This document shows positions 22,339 to 34,141 of a stretch of 64,000 nt of DNA, piece by piece (positions within the stretch are counted from its first letter, which is position 1; each line of letters begins with the position of its first letter). The stretch covers positions 2,356,001 through 2,420,000 of the forward strand of contig JAPDRO010000001.1 in NCBI GenBank assembly GCA_030247885.1. Direction: 5' to 3'. The position numbers and the translations under genes are program-made. The stretch comes from Taxawa tesnikishii (nom. ined.). Taxonomy: Eukaryota; Ascomycota; Dothideomycetes; Dothideales. The notes under the pieces were generated by a model. It was not told the DNA's origin, made no database searches, and was given only the letters and a program-made list of their open reading frames with translations.

Positions 22339-24597
22339 ATGGAAGAAGTCAGTGCAATCCCCGCGGTCCGCGAATCAAGCGAGAGCGTGGCTTGGCAAAG
22401 ACTTCGATCCAACTTGGGCATGGACAGTCAATCCTTCGCTGCGTTTATAGAAGCGAGTCGTCGTCGTCGAAATGCCAAAGATGTGCCATTGCCCGAAGTC
22501 AATGGCAAGGAGTCGTTCGACGCGCTGGTGCAGAAACTTGCACGGTACGGTTGTATTGCACGCATGCGGAAAACCGCGCTAATTGTTTCTTAGTTATATC
22601 ACCTCCGTTGTTGATAGAGTGACAACTTTCGAGGACTTCAGAACCAGTCAAAGCTACATCTTGTTGCCTCTTGCGAGACACCTCAATGATAACGTGCATC
22701 ATCCAGCTGTCGTCGCAGCTTTGCTGTATGGTCTGTTAGCCAGCCGCACGGATTGTTCTGACAACTTCATAGTGCTCTGAAAGGCCACTACAATGCTGTT
22801 GAGGATGAGTTCGATCGCGGTATCGACGAGACTCGAGGTTACGCATGTGAAGCGGTAGCCTTGAGGTTCGTTTCTCACCTTGCAGACCGAGAGGTAATTG
22901 ATGCTCTGTTGTACGAACTACCAACACCGGCAACCGCCGAAGAAGAGAATCCGCGCCCTGGTCTCACTCAAAGCGGAGGGCACGATCCGTTCGTGGACGA
23001 GCAATCCCCCTAATCCGTGCAGAAGTCACTGCCAGCCGAACCACATTCGACACTGCCGTCTCAACAGAAAGTCGAGTCAGTAACACCTCAAGTGGAACGA
23101 CACCCTCGGAATCAGAGTTTGCCAGTCAGTTCGAAGGCCTGAACGCACTTGAAATCGCTGCGATTTGTAGTGCCAAGAAATTCCTTAGCCAACGAGCCAT
23201 TCAACGGACTATCACAGCCATTTGGGACGGTGATGTCGTTTTCTGGAATTCCCTCAGTTCACATGCTATGAAGCATGCGCATATCTATCAGAGACGAGCT
23301 AGTGATCCCTATTCGCGGTTAAGAGTTCCCAAATATCTCAAGGCGTTTGAGGTGTTGTTTTTCATGGGATTCCTCGTGTTTTACTACTTGGTGCTCTTGC
23401 AGCGCTCTTTCCATACTATCACCGTCGCGGAAATCCTTCTCTACGTCTGGATTGCCAGTTTTGGATACAACGAGCTAGGCGAATACTGGGATGCTGGAAC
23501 AACCTTCTACTTTGCGGACTTCTGGACGCTCTGGGACGTCGGGATCGTGGCAGTCGGAGCAGCCTTCTTCCTCGCTCGAGTAATCGGCCTTGCCCAAGGA
23601 AACGATCGAATCATCGACACCTCTTTCGACATCCTTTCAATGGAGGCACTGTTCCTTGTGCCACGAATTTGTTCCTTGTTGAGCCTCAATCCATATTTTG
23701 GAACACTTCTACCATGTCTGAAGGAGATGACGAAAGACTTTATCAAATTCCTGAGTTTGGTAGTGATCCTCTACCTTGGATTCTTGACGACGTTCTCGTT
23801 GCTGGCCCGTGGTCAGTTTACTTTCAGGCAGATGTCGTGGATTCTGGTAAAAGTGTTCTTCGGATCGAGCTACCTAGGTTTCGACGTTGCAGAGAGGATA
23901 TCCCCAATCCTTGGGCCTCCGCTCATGCTCGTCTTCGTGTGCTTGACTAACATCTTGCTGATCACCTCATTAATTTCGATTCTCTCGAACAGTCTCACCA
24001 AGGTGATAGAGCATGCCCGAGAGGAGTACCTCTTCGTGTATTCTGTGTTTGTGCTGGAGGCTTCAACGTCTAATCGTCTCACTTTCTTTCTCCCTCCGCT
24101 GGTGAGTGCTGAACATTCTGCATCTGCCCCTCATTACGACTCTGATCACAGCCTAGAATTTGATCCCGTTACTGTTTCGGCCACTGAGACTCTTTGTATC
24201 CGCTGAGCATCTTCGCAGCATGCGCATTCTCTTGCTCAGGGTAACGCATGCGCCACACGTGCTCGCAATCACGTTGTTCGAGCGGACCCGTCAGTACATC
24301 ACGGACCGCCGGCTCGAGAAGAGCCATACGCTGAGCGGGACCGAGAGCCCACTGCCAAACCGCAAGCCACAGCTCAAGGATCATCTGAGATCGCCTCGAC
24401 CCTTGTCGGCGGCTAATTTGAGGTATGACCCGATGGAAGATGAGCCGCAGCCGTCTCAGGCTACGGCGGCTCGGGAGCGAGGCTCGAGGCGTGACGGGAC
24501 AGGGTCGCAGGCAGAGATGGAGGCTATGCTCAACCAACTTGCGTCACAAGTGCAAGAACTGAAGGCGATGTTGGCTCGCCAAGGATCCGAAGAGTAG
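22339..24597 (+). CDS. YVC1: Vacuolar TRP-type cation channel Yvc1; one single-base gap
   Basis: Yvc1 releases Ca2+ from the vacuole in response to stretch and osmotic shock. Exons are 22339-22544, 22594-22730, 22784-24101 and 24157-24597. The second intron could instead be 22735-22772; both keep the frame. The N-terminal third is cytosolic and helical. From about 23320 six membrane segments follow (YLKAFEVLFFMGFLVFYYLVL first), with the TRP-type NPYFGTLLPCLKEMTKDF region and the pore-side FGSSYLGFD. After the last segment come IPLLFRPLRL and a C-terminal coiled coil (MEAMLNQLASQVQELKAMLA). The frame moves by one base at C5 23006-23010; one more C reads DEQSPLIRAEVTASRTTFDT. With it the protein has 700 residues, near the family's usual size. 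Confidence 0.88.
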
Positions 24598-25533
24598 ACC
24601 AACCAACCAAAAAGACTCACTTCATGTCCGGCGTCATCCATCAGTTTTATCTACTGGCCGCAGAGACGTGCTCTGGACTGCCTCGGCGTTCCGGTTTAGA
24701 GACAGGTATATTGGACTATCGAGCGCAAGACAGAAAGGCGCATGCGCGATCACCCCACTCGCCAGGCTATACACAAGACCTGCTAAGCGCGGGCGACTCT
24801 TCAGCAGTGCTGCAGGGGCTAGCCGGCTTAGCCATCAAGCGCGGGAACATGGTTCTTTTCACAAACATGCAGGCCCGAACCGTCGGGATTGCGCTAGCCT
24901 CTAGTGGAAGCAACGGCGCAGTGCCGCGACCGGGGTGGGGTGGTGGCTGCAATGTGAATGACAGCGCGAACGAGCACTGCGACCTCCTCATCACCGAGAG
25001 CAGTTGGAAATCCATATCTATGCGAACTACTTTAACCCTGCCACGCGGGCGGTGCCCCGTCTACAACTGTTTTCGCGAGTTTTCGTCCAATGCTTTTCTC
25101 AATCTGCCGTCTTTTCGTGCTCTGCAGTGCTGCGCCTTAGATTTCCTTTCCTGCCTCTATACCTCATGGCTCTCAAACCTGCCTCCAGAGCTTGATGTCG
25201 TTGTCGCACAGCCGCAAGCATTCTATCCAGAATGTGAACGTCCGGGACTCTGTGCCTCTTCATTTGACGGTATAAAGGAACGTTGGACGAAGAAGCAACG
25301 GCTTCGTGGTCCACAAGGCTCCTAAGCAGTTTTGGACCGCATACAACACACTCTTAAGATCTTGGAAATGGACCCCGACTGCCTCCAAAACCTCTCCCCT
25401 CAGACCTCTCGACCATTCGAACAAAGAATGGGATACCCTTCTCCAGCGCGAAGCGAGTTGTTCCTGGAACTCTTACCCTACGGTCCCCGTGTCGTCCTCT
25501 CTGTTTCCACCTGCCTACCCGCAGCAGCCTACC
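24598..25533. other. Upstream region of the zinc-finger gene
   Basis: A 233-codon frame (24624-25325) is open but has no domain and no convincing start context. The frame used by the zinc-finger gene is open back to about 25276 without an ATG, and another frame has an ATG at 25368 (MDPDCLQNL). The true start of the zinc-finger protein may therefore lie here. Confidence 0.4.
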
Positions 25534-26483
25534 ATGCCAGTGATGGGCGGCCGACCTCCCCTTTATCATTCGCATACGTGGTCTGGCAAAGTACCAATGT
25601 TAAACGACCAGGCTATGCTCATACGCCCGGCTGATGTTTCCTGGGGTTTCTCGGCTGCCGAAAATGCAACTGCCATGGCATCGACCGAATGCTGGAGTCA
25701 GCCAAATTCGATAGCTACGGTGCCGCCGCCTTTCCCAACTCAGTCTTCGCCGACCATGTCACACTGGAGCTGTGCTTCCGAACCCACCGCTTTCATATCC
25801 CCGTTGGAGGGACAGCAAGATGTCCAGCAATTCGCTTTGATTCATGGCTCCTTCGTGAACTTCACCACTCCAAGAGAAAGCCCAACCACGACAGTAAAAC
25901 CTGAACCTTTTTCACCTGGCCAACACTATACGTCGCCCAACATGCCCGCTGATCCAATGTTTCGGAAAGCTTCATCCGTCGACGAGAGTATCCTGTTAGG
26001 AAGCCTAGACAAAAGGAAAAGATCTTTCACAACAAAAGAGAACGCCAGCTGCTCCTGTCCGAAGTGTGGGAAGTTATTCTCCAGGAGCTACAACCTGAAG
26101 GCGCACATGGACACGCATAACCCAAATCGGAAACACCCATTCAAGTGCGAATGGGGAGGATGTGATAAATGCTTCGCCAGGAGGACGGATCTGGTGCGCC
26201 ATGAGCAGAGCGTGAGTGTGGAAGGCCCTGCCGCTGCCTAGACATATCCTGACTTGACTGCAGATCCACTTCAAGACTAAGGAATTCCACTGTCAAAAGT
26301 GTGACTCGAAGTTCGCTCGCAGGGACACTCTCCGAAGGTAGTAGACATGGCTTTCTTCTGCTGTAGCCTGTAGACTGACCATTAGCTAGACATCAGGAAG
26401 ACGGGTGTTCACTGCGGCCGGAAGTCCGAAAGAAGATTTCAAAGACTGGTCTTCCGGTCAGGTCTCGGCCCACATCGTCATGA
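25534..26483 (+). CDS. C2H2 zinc-finger transcription factor, start uncertain
   Basis: Exons are 25534-26211, 26264-26337 and 26390-26483; from ATG 25534 they give 281 residues. A long Pro/Ser/Thr-rich region, probably for activation, precedes three clustered fingers near the C-terminus: CPKCGKLFSRSYNLKAHMDTH, a longer CEWGGCDKCFARRTDLVRHE, and CQKCDSKFARRDTLRRHQ followed by EDGC. Introns interrupt the second and third fingers, which is why no single open frame shows all three. The spacing of fingers resembles fungal stress-type C2H2 factors, but I cannot name the ortholog. The ATG chosen is the first in-frame one; a longer N-terminus is possible, and if homopolymer gaps are present here as elsewhere the start may be ATG 25368. 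Confidence 0.75.
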
Positions 26484-29009
26484 ACAGAAACAACGATCGC
26501 ACGGTTGAATCTCCTCGAGGGAGCCGGAATGCAGGCTTGGCCTTTTCTTTGTCCCAAAGAGGTGGAGATTTCTGTCTACCCATTACTCGTGTCTTGTTGA
26601 TTCCCAAGATTCCAGTTGACATAGACCGTTGATCGAGGACCTTAGCGTCTTCCACGTGGCGTTTTCCGGCAGCGGTTGTTTTCGGGGTGAAAAGCGATGG
26701 CAATGGGATGAGATGATGGTTGCTTGCATGGGGACTATTGTTTTGCTGGTTGCATGCGTAGCTTTCCACTCCCTCGGGTTTTGCCTGGCTCGGAAGAACT
26801 GCGGTTAGAGGCGGGTCTCTCTTTTCCTACGTTTGCATAGTCGTTGCAGTTGACTGCACTGCAGGGAGGACAACAAAAGATCAAACGCAAACAAAAGGTG
26901 GAATCAACAAAAACAAATTAGAGTTTCATCTCAGTCGGCCCCCTTCGGCTGGCTGTATTAGTGATGAGAGGGAAGCAATCTCGTTGCATGAGTCCGGTTG
27001 ATTTCGTTACCAGAGCCACGGTACTGCTCTTCCTTATCAATCCTCCAGGTAGCCGCCCACGGCAGCCTGCCTTGGTCAGGCCGTGATCGCCAACGTGGCT
27101 GACGAGTTGGTGGTGCATTTGCGATTGAGGCTGCCATTGTCGGGAGATACCGTGTAGCTTGCTCTCACTCACAACATTAGTGCGCGCGTATAGAGCCTGC
27201 CCGCATAACCGATCACGAACCAGATCTCACCGACACCAGAAACCACGAGCGCGGTGGAGGCTAACAGGGCTGTCGGAAGGAGATGCAGTGGGCCGGTGTG
27301 TGCCCTTAGCGCGGCGACTGCGGCAGACTTGACACTCAGGTTACAGGCGGTAGATGTGCGTCACGAAACGCAATGACCCCCAGTGGCTTCACTTGAGTTA
27401 CCTGCGACTGAGAGTACTCCGATGGGGAACCAGGCGATGTTGGCTTAGCCGGATCTCGTTTCTCTCACAGGTCGCAATCGCTTAGTTGTCCCGTGCGGAT
27501 TGTGGAAACAAGGCAGATTTCAGCGGGGTGTTTGGATAGATAGGGTTTCGATAGCAGGGGCGTGTGCCCACGTTGCCCGCACGCAGACCGCATTTCACAA
27601 TCTGCCGGAGGCTTTCAGAACCAGGGATAAGCAGAGACATCGAGTCCTTGTTCGAACAACGGTCGAGATCGCACAAGACAGGGCCGCGCAATGACACCAT
27701 TCCCTGCTGTTTCTAGAAATGGAAAGGGGAAATCAACGGCGATCTCAAAGTCGGAGTCCGAAAGCGAAAGAGAGACTGAGAGGGAAGCCGAGGAGTGTGC
27801 CGCGGTTCATGGCCTTGCAGATGCCTTCTCTTCTCTCCTCGACTCCTCCACCGATTCGCATCGCGGCTACTCGGCTGGCCGGGAAAGAGCACCGCACGTA
27901 CGCACGCGCCCACTGCACATCTTTGATTCCCATCTTGCGACTGACCGAGATGGAACAACGCGATCGTAGGTATCGTATCCACTTTGTTATCTGGCGGTCC
28001 GAAAGATCGACGACCACGAGCCAATGTCGGTGTGCTTTGTGCGCGGGTCCGCCCGGCCCCTGCGTCTGAGCTGCCAAGACAACCCTCGAGAAGCTGAGGG
28101 CAGCGAGGGCTGCAACGGCTTGAGGTGCATAAGTGGCCGTTGGGTGTGCGAAGGAAGCGTGCGTTAGCGGCGGTTGGTGTGGCGCGAGTGGCTATGGAGG
28201 GCACAAGCGCAAGTTTCCGTGCCGTGTCCCACTAACCCTAACCCGCAATCGCGAACCTTTCGGCAGCGCATTGTGGGTACATAACGTTGCCTCTCACGGC
28301 TGTCTCAAGTGAGGGTGAAACGTTTCACCCATGGCGTTCGAAGTTGCACAACAACGCTGGCCGGCTTCTCTTGTGTAACGGGCATGCGTTTGGTGAGCGA
28401 CGAGCTCGGCTGAATGTGAAAAGAAGGAAGCACTGCTCGCACGTCACGCATGTCTCGATGTGGACTGTTGACATCTACCGGGAGCCTTCCTAGTTTCTTT
28501 GCCGGCTACTTTGGAGAGGACCGCCTCGACGTTGTGACCCATCATGGTGACGAGGTGTATGCTGAAGTCGCGGTGGAGTTCCACCTCTATGCAGGGGCTT
28601 TGTCCGACCGTCTAGCACGAACAAAGAGGCCACACCGCGTATTTACTTGATGTGAGCATAACGCTCATGACACAAAGTTGTTGTCTTGGCCATGGGAAGA
28701 CGTTACGCCGCTCGAACTAAGAGGATCATACATGTTTAATTGTGGACAGAAAGGCGCACAGGGAAGTAAAGCGCATATGCAGCGATAGGACAGATTTGGA
28801 CCTCGATGTACATTTCATACTTCTTGCCCCCGTATATCATCCCTATTGTGAACTGAGAGCAAGACGGAGAATGCCCACCATAATCATCTCAGCGTACGCG
28901 ACTGAAACTCCACAAGCGCCTGCGCCTTACGGAGCTATTTGTACAACGCCACGCGCCTGCTGAAACGACCACCTTCACCCACGTCATGACATAGCTGCCG
29001 TATGGCCAC
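26484..29009. other. Gene-poor stretch
   Basis: About 2.5 kb without a gene I can support. Overlapping frames on both strands at 27690-28210 (up to 163 codons) reflect GC-rich composition and lack domains. No tRNA or repeat array was recognised. Confidence 0.45.
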
Positions 29010-30136
29010 TCAGATAAAGTCTCCTCCGCCAAATCCACCAAACGGATTGGGTGGTCGTCCTCCCAGACCAGTACCCCGAGGAGCACCGCCTCCAGGTCCA
29101 CCAGGACCGAACGGGTCGTCGTATCTGGCGCCAGGCGGTGCATGAGGGTGAAAACCTCTTCCTCCGCCTTGGGTGGGGAACAGATCGTCAGGAGTTGGAT
29201 GCATACCACCGCCTCCGGGACCAAAGCCACCCATGTTGCCGAACGGGTCGTTTGGGCCCAATCCTTGAGGGTACAGATCTCTGTCGCCAATTCTGGGAAG
29301 ACCACCGCCTATGCCGCCTATGCCACCTATTCCACCTAGTGGGCGGTTGAGGTCGTACGGGTCCTCAAACCCCGGGGATTGAACTCGCCTGGAATAGGAC
29401 GACGTGGTGGCTGTGCGAATGGATCATGTAAGGGGTGCGGACGTGCTGGAGGGGTACGGTCGTCCCGTAGTGGGTCGTGCTGTGGCTGTTCGGGTTCGCC
29501 ACGATTAGCTGACGGTCCTCGCTGTCCTGCACCTGTCGGTGTTGAGCTCTGCTCTCGAGGCGCTTCATATCCCTCCTTATGAATGCCTGGTGCCAGCTTC
29601 TGGATAATGTTCAAACGTAACAGTGACCCAAGATCAGATAGGCGGCCGACACTGATGAAGATGTCTTGCAGCGTCTTTGCTGCCTCTTGATCCGATGTCC
29701 CTTCTTTCACTGGCGTTGATGGAAGCGAGCCCTCCGAGATGTAGTCGACAACTCGCAGGTCGAACGTCGCTGTCTTATCTCCCTCCGTAGCCATGCCCAT
29801 GACCATCGCTCTATTTCCCATCCTGCTGACCTTTAGAAGATATTCCATCGAAGACTGCCCGTGCTTGTAGCGGAAAGCGTAGTTCGGCGCTGACGAATTC
29901 CATTCTTGAGGGAGGGGCTGCGGTTGATCTGGTGTGGAGGTTGCTTCTATGCGGTGGTCCTCCCCGAGTCCAACCAGTCTGAATCCGACAGAGAGCATGC
30001 CGGAGTGACAAGCCAGAGCAACAGCATCGTATACTGTGTTGATTTGCGGCGAGATATCTTTTGGCAGGCTTGCTGCCATCATCCTGGAGACGGCATCCGC
30101 GCTCAGGGCGTTCCGTGGTGAGTTGTTCTGGACCAT
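29010..30136 (-). CDS. FUB1: Proteasome inhibitor PI31-like protein (Fub1); one single-base gap
   Basis: PI31/Fub1 binds the 20S proteasome and modulates its activity. ATG at 30136 starts MVQNNSPRNALSADAVSRMM. The N-terminal FP-type domain follows (YDAVALACHSGMLSVGFRLV GLGEDH, then FRYKHGQSSMEYLLKVSRMG, VVDYIS, ISVGRLSDLGSLLRLNI). The C-terminal half is Pro/Gly-rich and matches the PI31 C-terminal type: several DPFG and DPLR blocks, HPTPDDLF and ARYDDPFGPGG. The frame moves by one base at the CCCCGGGG run 29370-29377; one more base lets NPxGFEDPYDLNRPLGGIGG continue to the stop at 29010, giving 375 residues. No intron is needed. It is divergent from the RING gene. Confidence 0.87.
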
Positions 30137-30889
30137 GATGTGGCCAGTAGAGAGATTGTTTTTGACTGGTCGACGCGGACGTGATCTTTCGTGAACAAAG
30201 AGTCCTTCTGATGAGGGTGGGTGTTGAGTAGGCTGGTATAGGTGTTTGGGGAAGTGGTGGGGAGATGGAAGCTTGGCAGAAGAGATTCGGGGAAGATGCA
30301 GGCAGCCGTATGACGTACTCTATTAAACGTGCGAATCTTTGGTCCTGCGTGCCACAATCCACTCCATTCACCGAGTTGACGGATGGCTAAGACGACTATC
30401 CTAGGACGTCTGTAACCCGCGTGTTGGGCACGAGAAGTTGTACGAGTCGCATGAGATTCTGCATTGAAATACCCACGTTCTCTGCTTCACTTGCGCCTTC
30501 CCTGTCAGATCCGAAGCTTATCTAGAGTGCCGCCTCTAGCGTGGCTGCCCCGCGTGGTGTTAGCAGGGGCCCCTCGGATGGCTCCGGCATGCCGTGCCAT
30601 CGTGTCGTCCTCTTGGGCGTGAAATGAAAGAACGAGATCAGCAAACGAGCATAGCTATAGTCAACCCCCACCCTATCTGTCGCTCTCGGGTATGTCTTTG
30701 GGATGCCTGTCTGGTGTAGCCTTGGTTGCTTAGTTCCCCGTACTGATGAATTCTAGGCATCGCGCTTACGTGCCTTTCTCTTCGCTCTCTGCTCCTTCCT
30801 GCAGCGCGGTTGCTGATTTGAGACCGCGTGCTGCACCAACCCGAAACATGCGACAGTCTGTCTGAGACGAGCACTGCCTAGCGACCTTC
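30137..30889. promoter_or_regulatory. Divergent region between PI31 and the Asi-like RING gene
   Basis: A 750 bp region between two divergent starts with no recognised gene. Confidence 0.45.
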
Positions 30890-33726
30890 ATGGCGTTCAA
30901 CACATCCATCATACCGTCTCCCAACGACCTTTTGATGGTCATTCCTCGTCTGGCGCACAAGATCGGATCGCTTGCCCTCTCCTACATTCCAGACCGAGCT
31001 GAAGAGAACATGATGGCGAGTGACACTGCTACAGTCACAGTGATTAACGAGACGATCACAAACATCACCACCACGTTCGCACTGGCGTCTGCATCTGCAA
31101 CGGCAAATGCTGAGGCGGTCGAGCGTGGCATGTGGGCTTCATTGATCGGCGTATTCAGCTTTGACGGCGGGCGGGGTTTCGGAGGCATGTTCTCGTATTT
31201 GGGATCCAGATGGTCGCTCGCAACATTCGCCGTGGTACAGCGTCCCCCTAAAAGCTCTGTTCGTTGAGGACTGTAGTACTGACGCCCTGCACAGGCCATC
31301 TTCCTTAACCGCACACAGTTTTATGCCTCGTCCAGACAGAACCTTGACATGAGGTGGCGCACACGCTTCCTACTCTATCTGGCGCCCATCATGCTCTTCT
31401 CCATGGAGGCGCTCTGGATCCTCCAGGCTATGAAGTGTCAGACATCCCCGGATTACCCCTCCTTCGATACGGCGACCCGAACAAGCGGCTATCAATCAAC
31501 TTCGGTGGCGATGGAGGCATGCTATACAGGCTCAGTTCCGCTTTGCTGTTTCGGCAGGACGATACATCAAGCTGTGCAGCCATGAACATGTCCTTGAAGG
31601 AAGATGGGGATAGACTCAACGTCTTCGGTTCCTGGTCAATAATCTGGCCCTTCTTCCTATCTCTTTGTCTGTCACAGTTCATTGAGACGCTGTCCTGCGC
31701 ATTACAAGGCCGTCAGCTGATGCCGGAGACCGGAATGACCATCTTCGAACATTCCCTTGCTTTTGCGGAATGCGAAGCCATGATGAGCAACGCGCTTGGG
31801 TTTGGTTTTTTGGTTCGTCCAAGCCTGACCCGCCAGCCGCTTCAAGCAGTGGAGACAGGTCTGGAGACACTGGAGTTCTGTTGACAAGAGCCATGATATT
31901 GAAACGCTTGAACGTCCCGTCGGAAGTTCTGCTAATATCACTCATATCATGTCTCAGCCACCTGAGCAGCTCTGTACTTGCGGTCACTGGTTTGAGGAAC
32001 AGGTTCCGTCTAGTCAACACTGCAGTATGGGCGCTTTGCTACATGAGCGCTTTCATGTGGAGCTTCGTCCGGATCATCTCGGACCCCGTAGATAACGCAG
32101 CGAACGAGCTCGGTATCCTCCGATTTCCTACGGTCTGCATCATCGGCTTCATACCTCATCTCGTCATTCTTGTTGGAATCGGTATCTGTGCGATCATCTA
32201 TGGACTGGCCTTGTTTTTCACAGCGTTGTCACTTCCCCGGATGCGCCACCAAACCCACCTCTCAAAGAACGGTTTAGGATTGCCTTTCACAACCTTCAAG
32301 CAAATGTGCAATTTTCCTCGGCGTCTGCAATCAAGCTCAACTGGCAAGAAGATTTCTATACCACACTCTTAAAGGCTGGCTTCAATATCTTGACTGCAGC
32401 TAGTGAAGCCGTATATCTGAATGAAGGGAACAAGATCAGGATCAGTCCCAGGACATGGCTCGAAGAGAAACGCATCCAGGAGCTATCTACGACACTCTCG
32501 GGGCGAAACAAATTGCCTTCAGAGCTATTCGGAGAAAAGATTGCTAGGGGCGTTGATTTTGAAGACGTGCCGAACGGTCACTCACAGTCTGGATTTGGGA
32601 GGGAGCGCAAATCGCGACCTACAACCGATGGAGATGCTACCAGTGCTACTGGTCCAGACAACGGATTAGGCCTGGCAGACAGGCAATGGCGCTGGCAACT
32701 TACAGTGAACTTTCTCAAAGGCCTCCTGTTCCTTTGTTTGAGGATCCTTGCCCGAGTCGCTGTCGTAGTAATGGATAAGGTGGGCATAGAATATAAGCCC
32801 GCGTGGTTGAGGAGGGCCGCAACTTCCAGACGACAATCGAGCAAGGACAAGATTTCCAGACTTCCGAAACTCAACAGGGAGCTAGATTTTTGGATGTTAT
32901 CAGACGATGGCGCCCTGCAACGTCCAAAGGACCGCAACGTGGATGTCGAGCTAGAAACCCGTCGTCGTCTGCGAGGAGTCGGATGGGACACCAGCGACGA
33001 AGCAATTGACGCCAACCTCTATGGCTGGTGGAAGACCGGAGGTTGGTGGGGGAGTTAGATGCAAGCGGCGACTACCAGGCACGGGAACAGGACGATGATC
33101 TTACCAGTGTGGCATCAATGTCAACCGCTGCCAGTGAGGCTGGGGAGTCAGACGCAGAAGAAAGCGGTAGAAGAACGCCTACACAAGAGGACCCTTTTCC
33201 AGATAGCCGCGCTACCAGTGTAGAGCCAACCTTCGACGCTTCAGACCTTGCTCGCCTATTGGATCCAAGGACGGCACAAGACCGTGAAGAGGCACAGATG
33301 CTGGCTCGCCACCTTCAAAGCGAGAGACCGATGACAAGGTCACAATATCGACGGAAGATCAACAATGAGAAAGCCCGCATTCTGCCAATTGCCAGTCAAG
33401 GCAACTCGTCCACAGGTGCGCCGTCCGGCTTTATGTCAGAACGCGAGGAAGAGGAAGCGCTCGAGCAATATATCCTTCTGCGACGGGCAGAAGCACACAG
33501 CAAGGCCACTCAAAACGGGTCCTGGCACTCGGGGGCGGCTGGCATGGGCTCTGATGGCCCGCAGTGCGTCGTCTGCCAGTCCAGTCCTCGGGTGATCATG
33601 GTCTGGCCCTGTGGTTGTCTGAGCTGCTGCGACGACTGCAGGGTTGGTGTGGCGACAAGAAACTTCTCGAACTGCCTCTGCTGCAGAACGAACGTGACGG
33701 CGTACTCTAGACTCTATGTCCCTTGA
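30890..33726 (+). CDS. Asi1/Asi3-like inner-nuclear-membrane RING ubiquitin ligase; about five single-base gaps
   Basis: Asi-type ligases sit in the inner nuclear membrane and mark misplaced or regulatory proteins for degradation. Exons are 30890-31234 and 31296-33726. The N-terminal part carries several membrane segments (RFLLYLAPIMLFSMEALWIL, IIWPFFLSLCLSQFIET, FPTVCIIGFIPHLVILVGIG), with the fungal family motifs GMTIFEHSLAFAE and EVLLISLISCLSHL. The C-terminus is a RING: CVVC, then PCGCLSCCDDC and NCLCC, with Cys where His is usual. The frame moves by one base at T3 31320-31322, C4 31456-31459, T6 31806-31811, A3 32302-32304 and G5 33048-33052. Restoring one base at each gives 926 residues with homologous sequence throughout. 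The pattern of five same-direction gaps in an otherwise well-kept gene points to sequencing error, not decay. Confidence 0.83.
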
Positions 33727-34141
33727 AGTACGGGACGAGGCATGGCGTTTCTGGCTGTATATGGTGCTTTTATGAATGGGATTCTCTGGTGGGGTCTCCA
33801 TCGAACAACTATAGATGGTAATCATGCACCGGAATATGTCCATAGAGTTGCAACCGCTTAGCTGTGAATCATCTTCGGTCCGTTGTATACCTTCCACAAG
33901 CACAAGTCCGTCTGGTTGCAAGGTGGACGGTAGACGGTAGACGGTAGACGGCCGTGATGGGAAGCGGCCAATCACGTGGCGTTGAGTTCGAACAAAACTA
34001 CCGCCGAACACGTCACTTCGATTCGCCTTCTTCAGGACAACAACAACCCACTCTCAAACCCACGGCAAAAGCGCCCCTTCGACTGACCCAGAACACTGGC
34101 TCAGTCAGACAGTTACACTGCAAACTTCTACGCGACATTAT
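33727..34141. other. Intergenic, RING gene to F-box gene
   Basis: About 415 bp with no gene. A short direct repeat, three copies of gtagacg, lies at 33928-33951. Confidence 0.5.

Noticed and set aside
24624-25325. 233-codon open frame before the zinc-finger gene
   Set aside because: No recognisable sequence; Cys- and Trp-rich random look; more likely 5' region of the zinc-finger gene.
27691-28204. Overlapping frames of 92-163 codons on both strands
   Set aside because: Typical of GC-rich non-coding DNA; Arg/Pro/Ser-heavy translations without domains.
28231-28244. Two copies of the telomere-type repeat (TAACCC) in actaaccctaaccc
   Set aside because: Only two units, in the middle of ordinary gene-bearing DNA; expected by chance and no sign of a fused chromosome end.
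30890-33726. Asi-like RING gene as a pseudogene
   Set aside because: Five frame changes but no internal stop or missense decay once run lengths are restored; motifs are intact.
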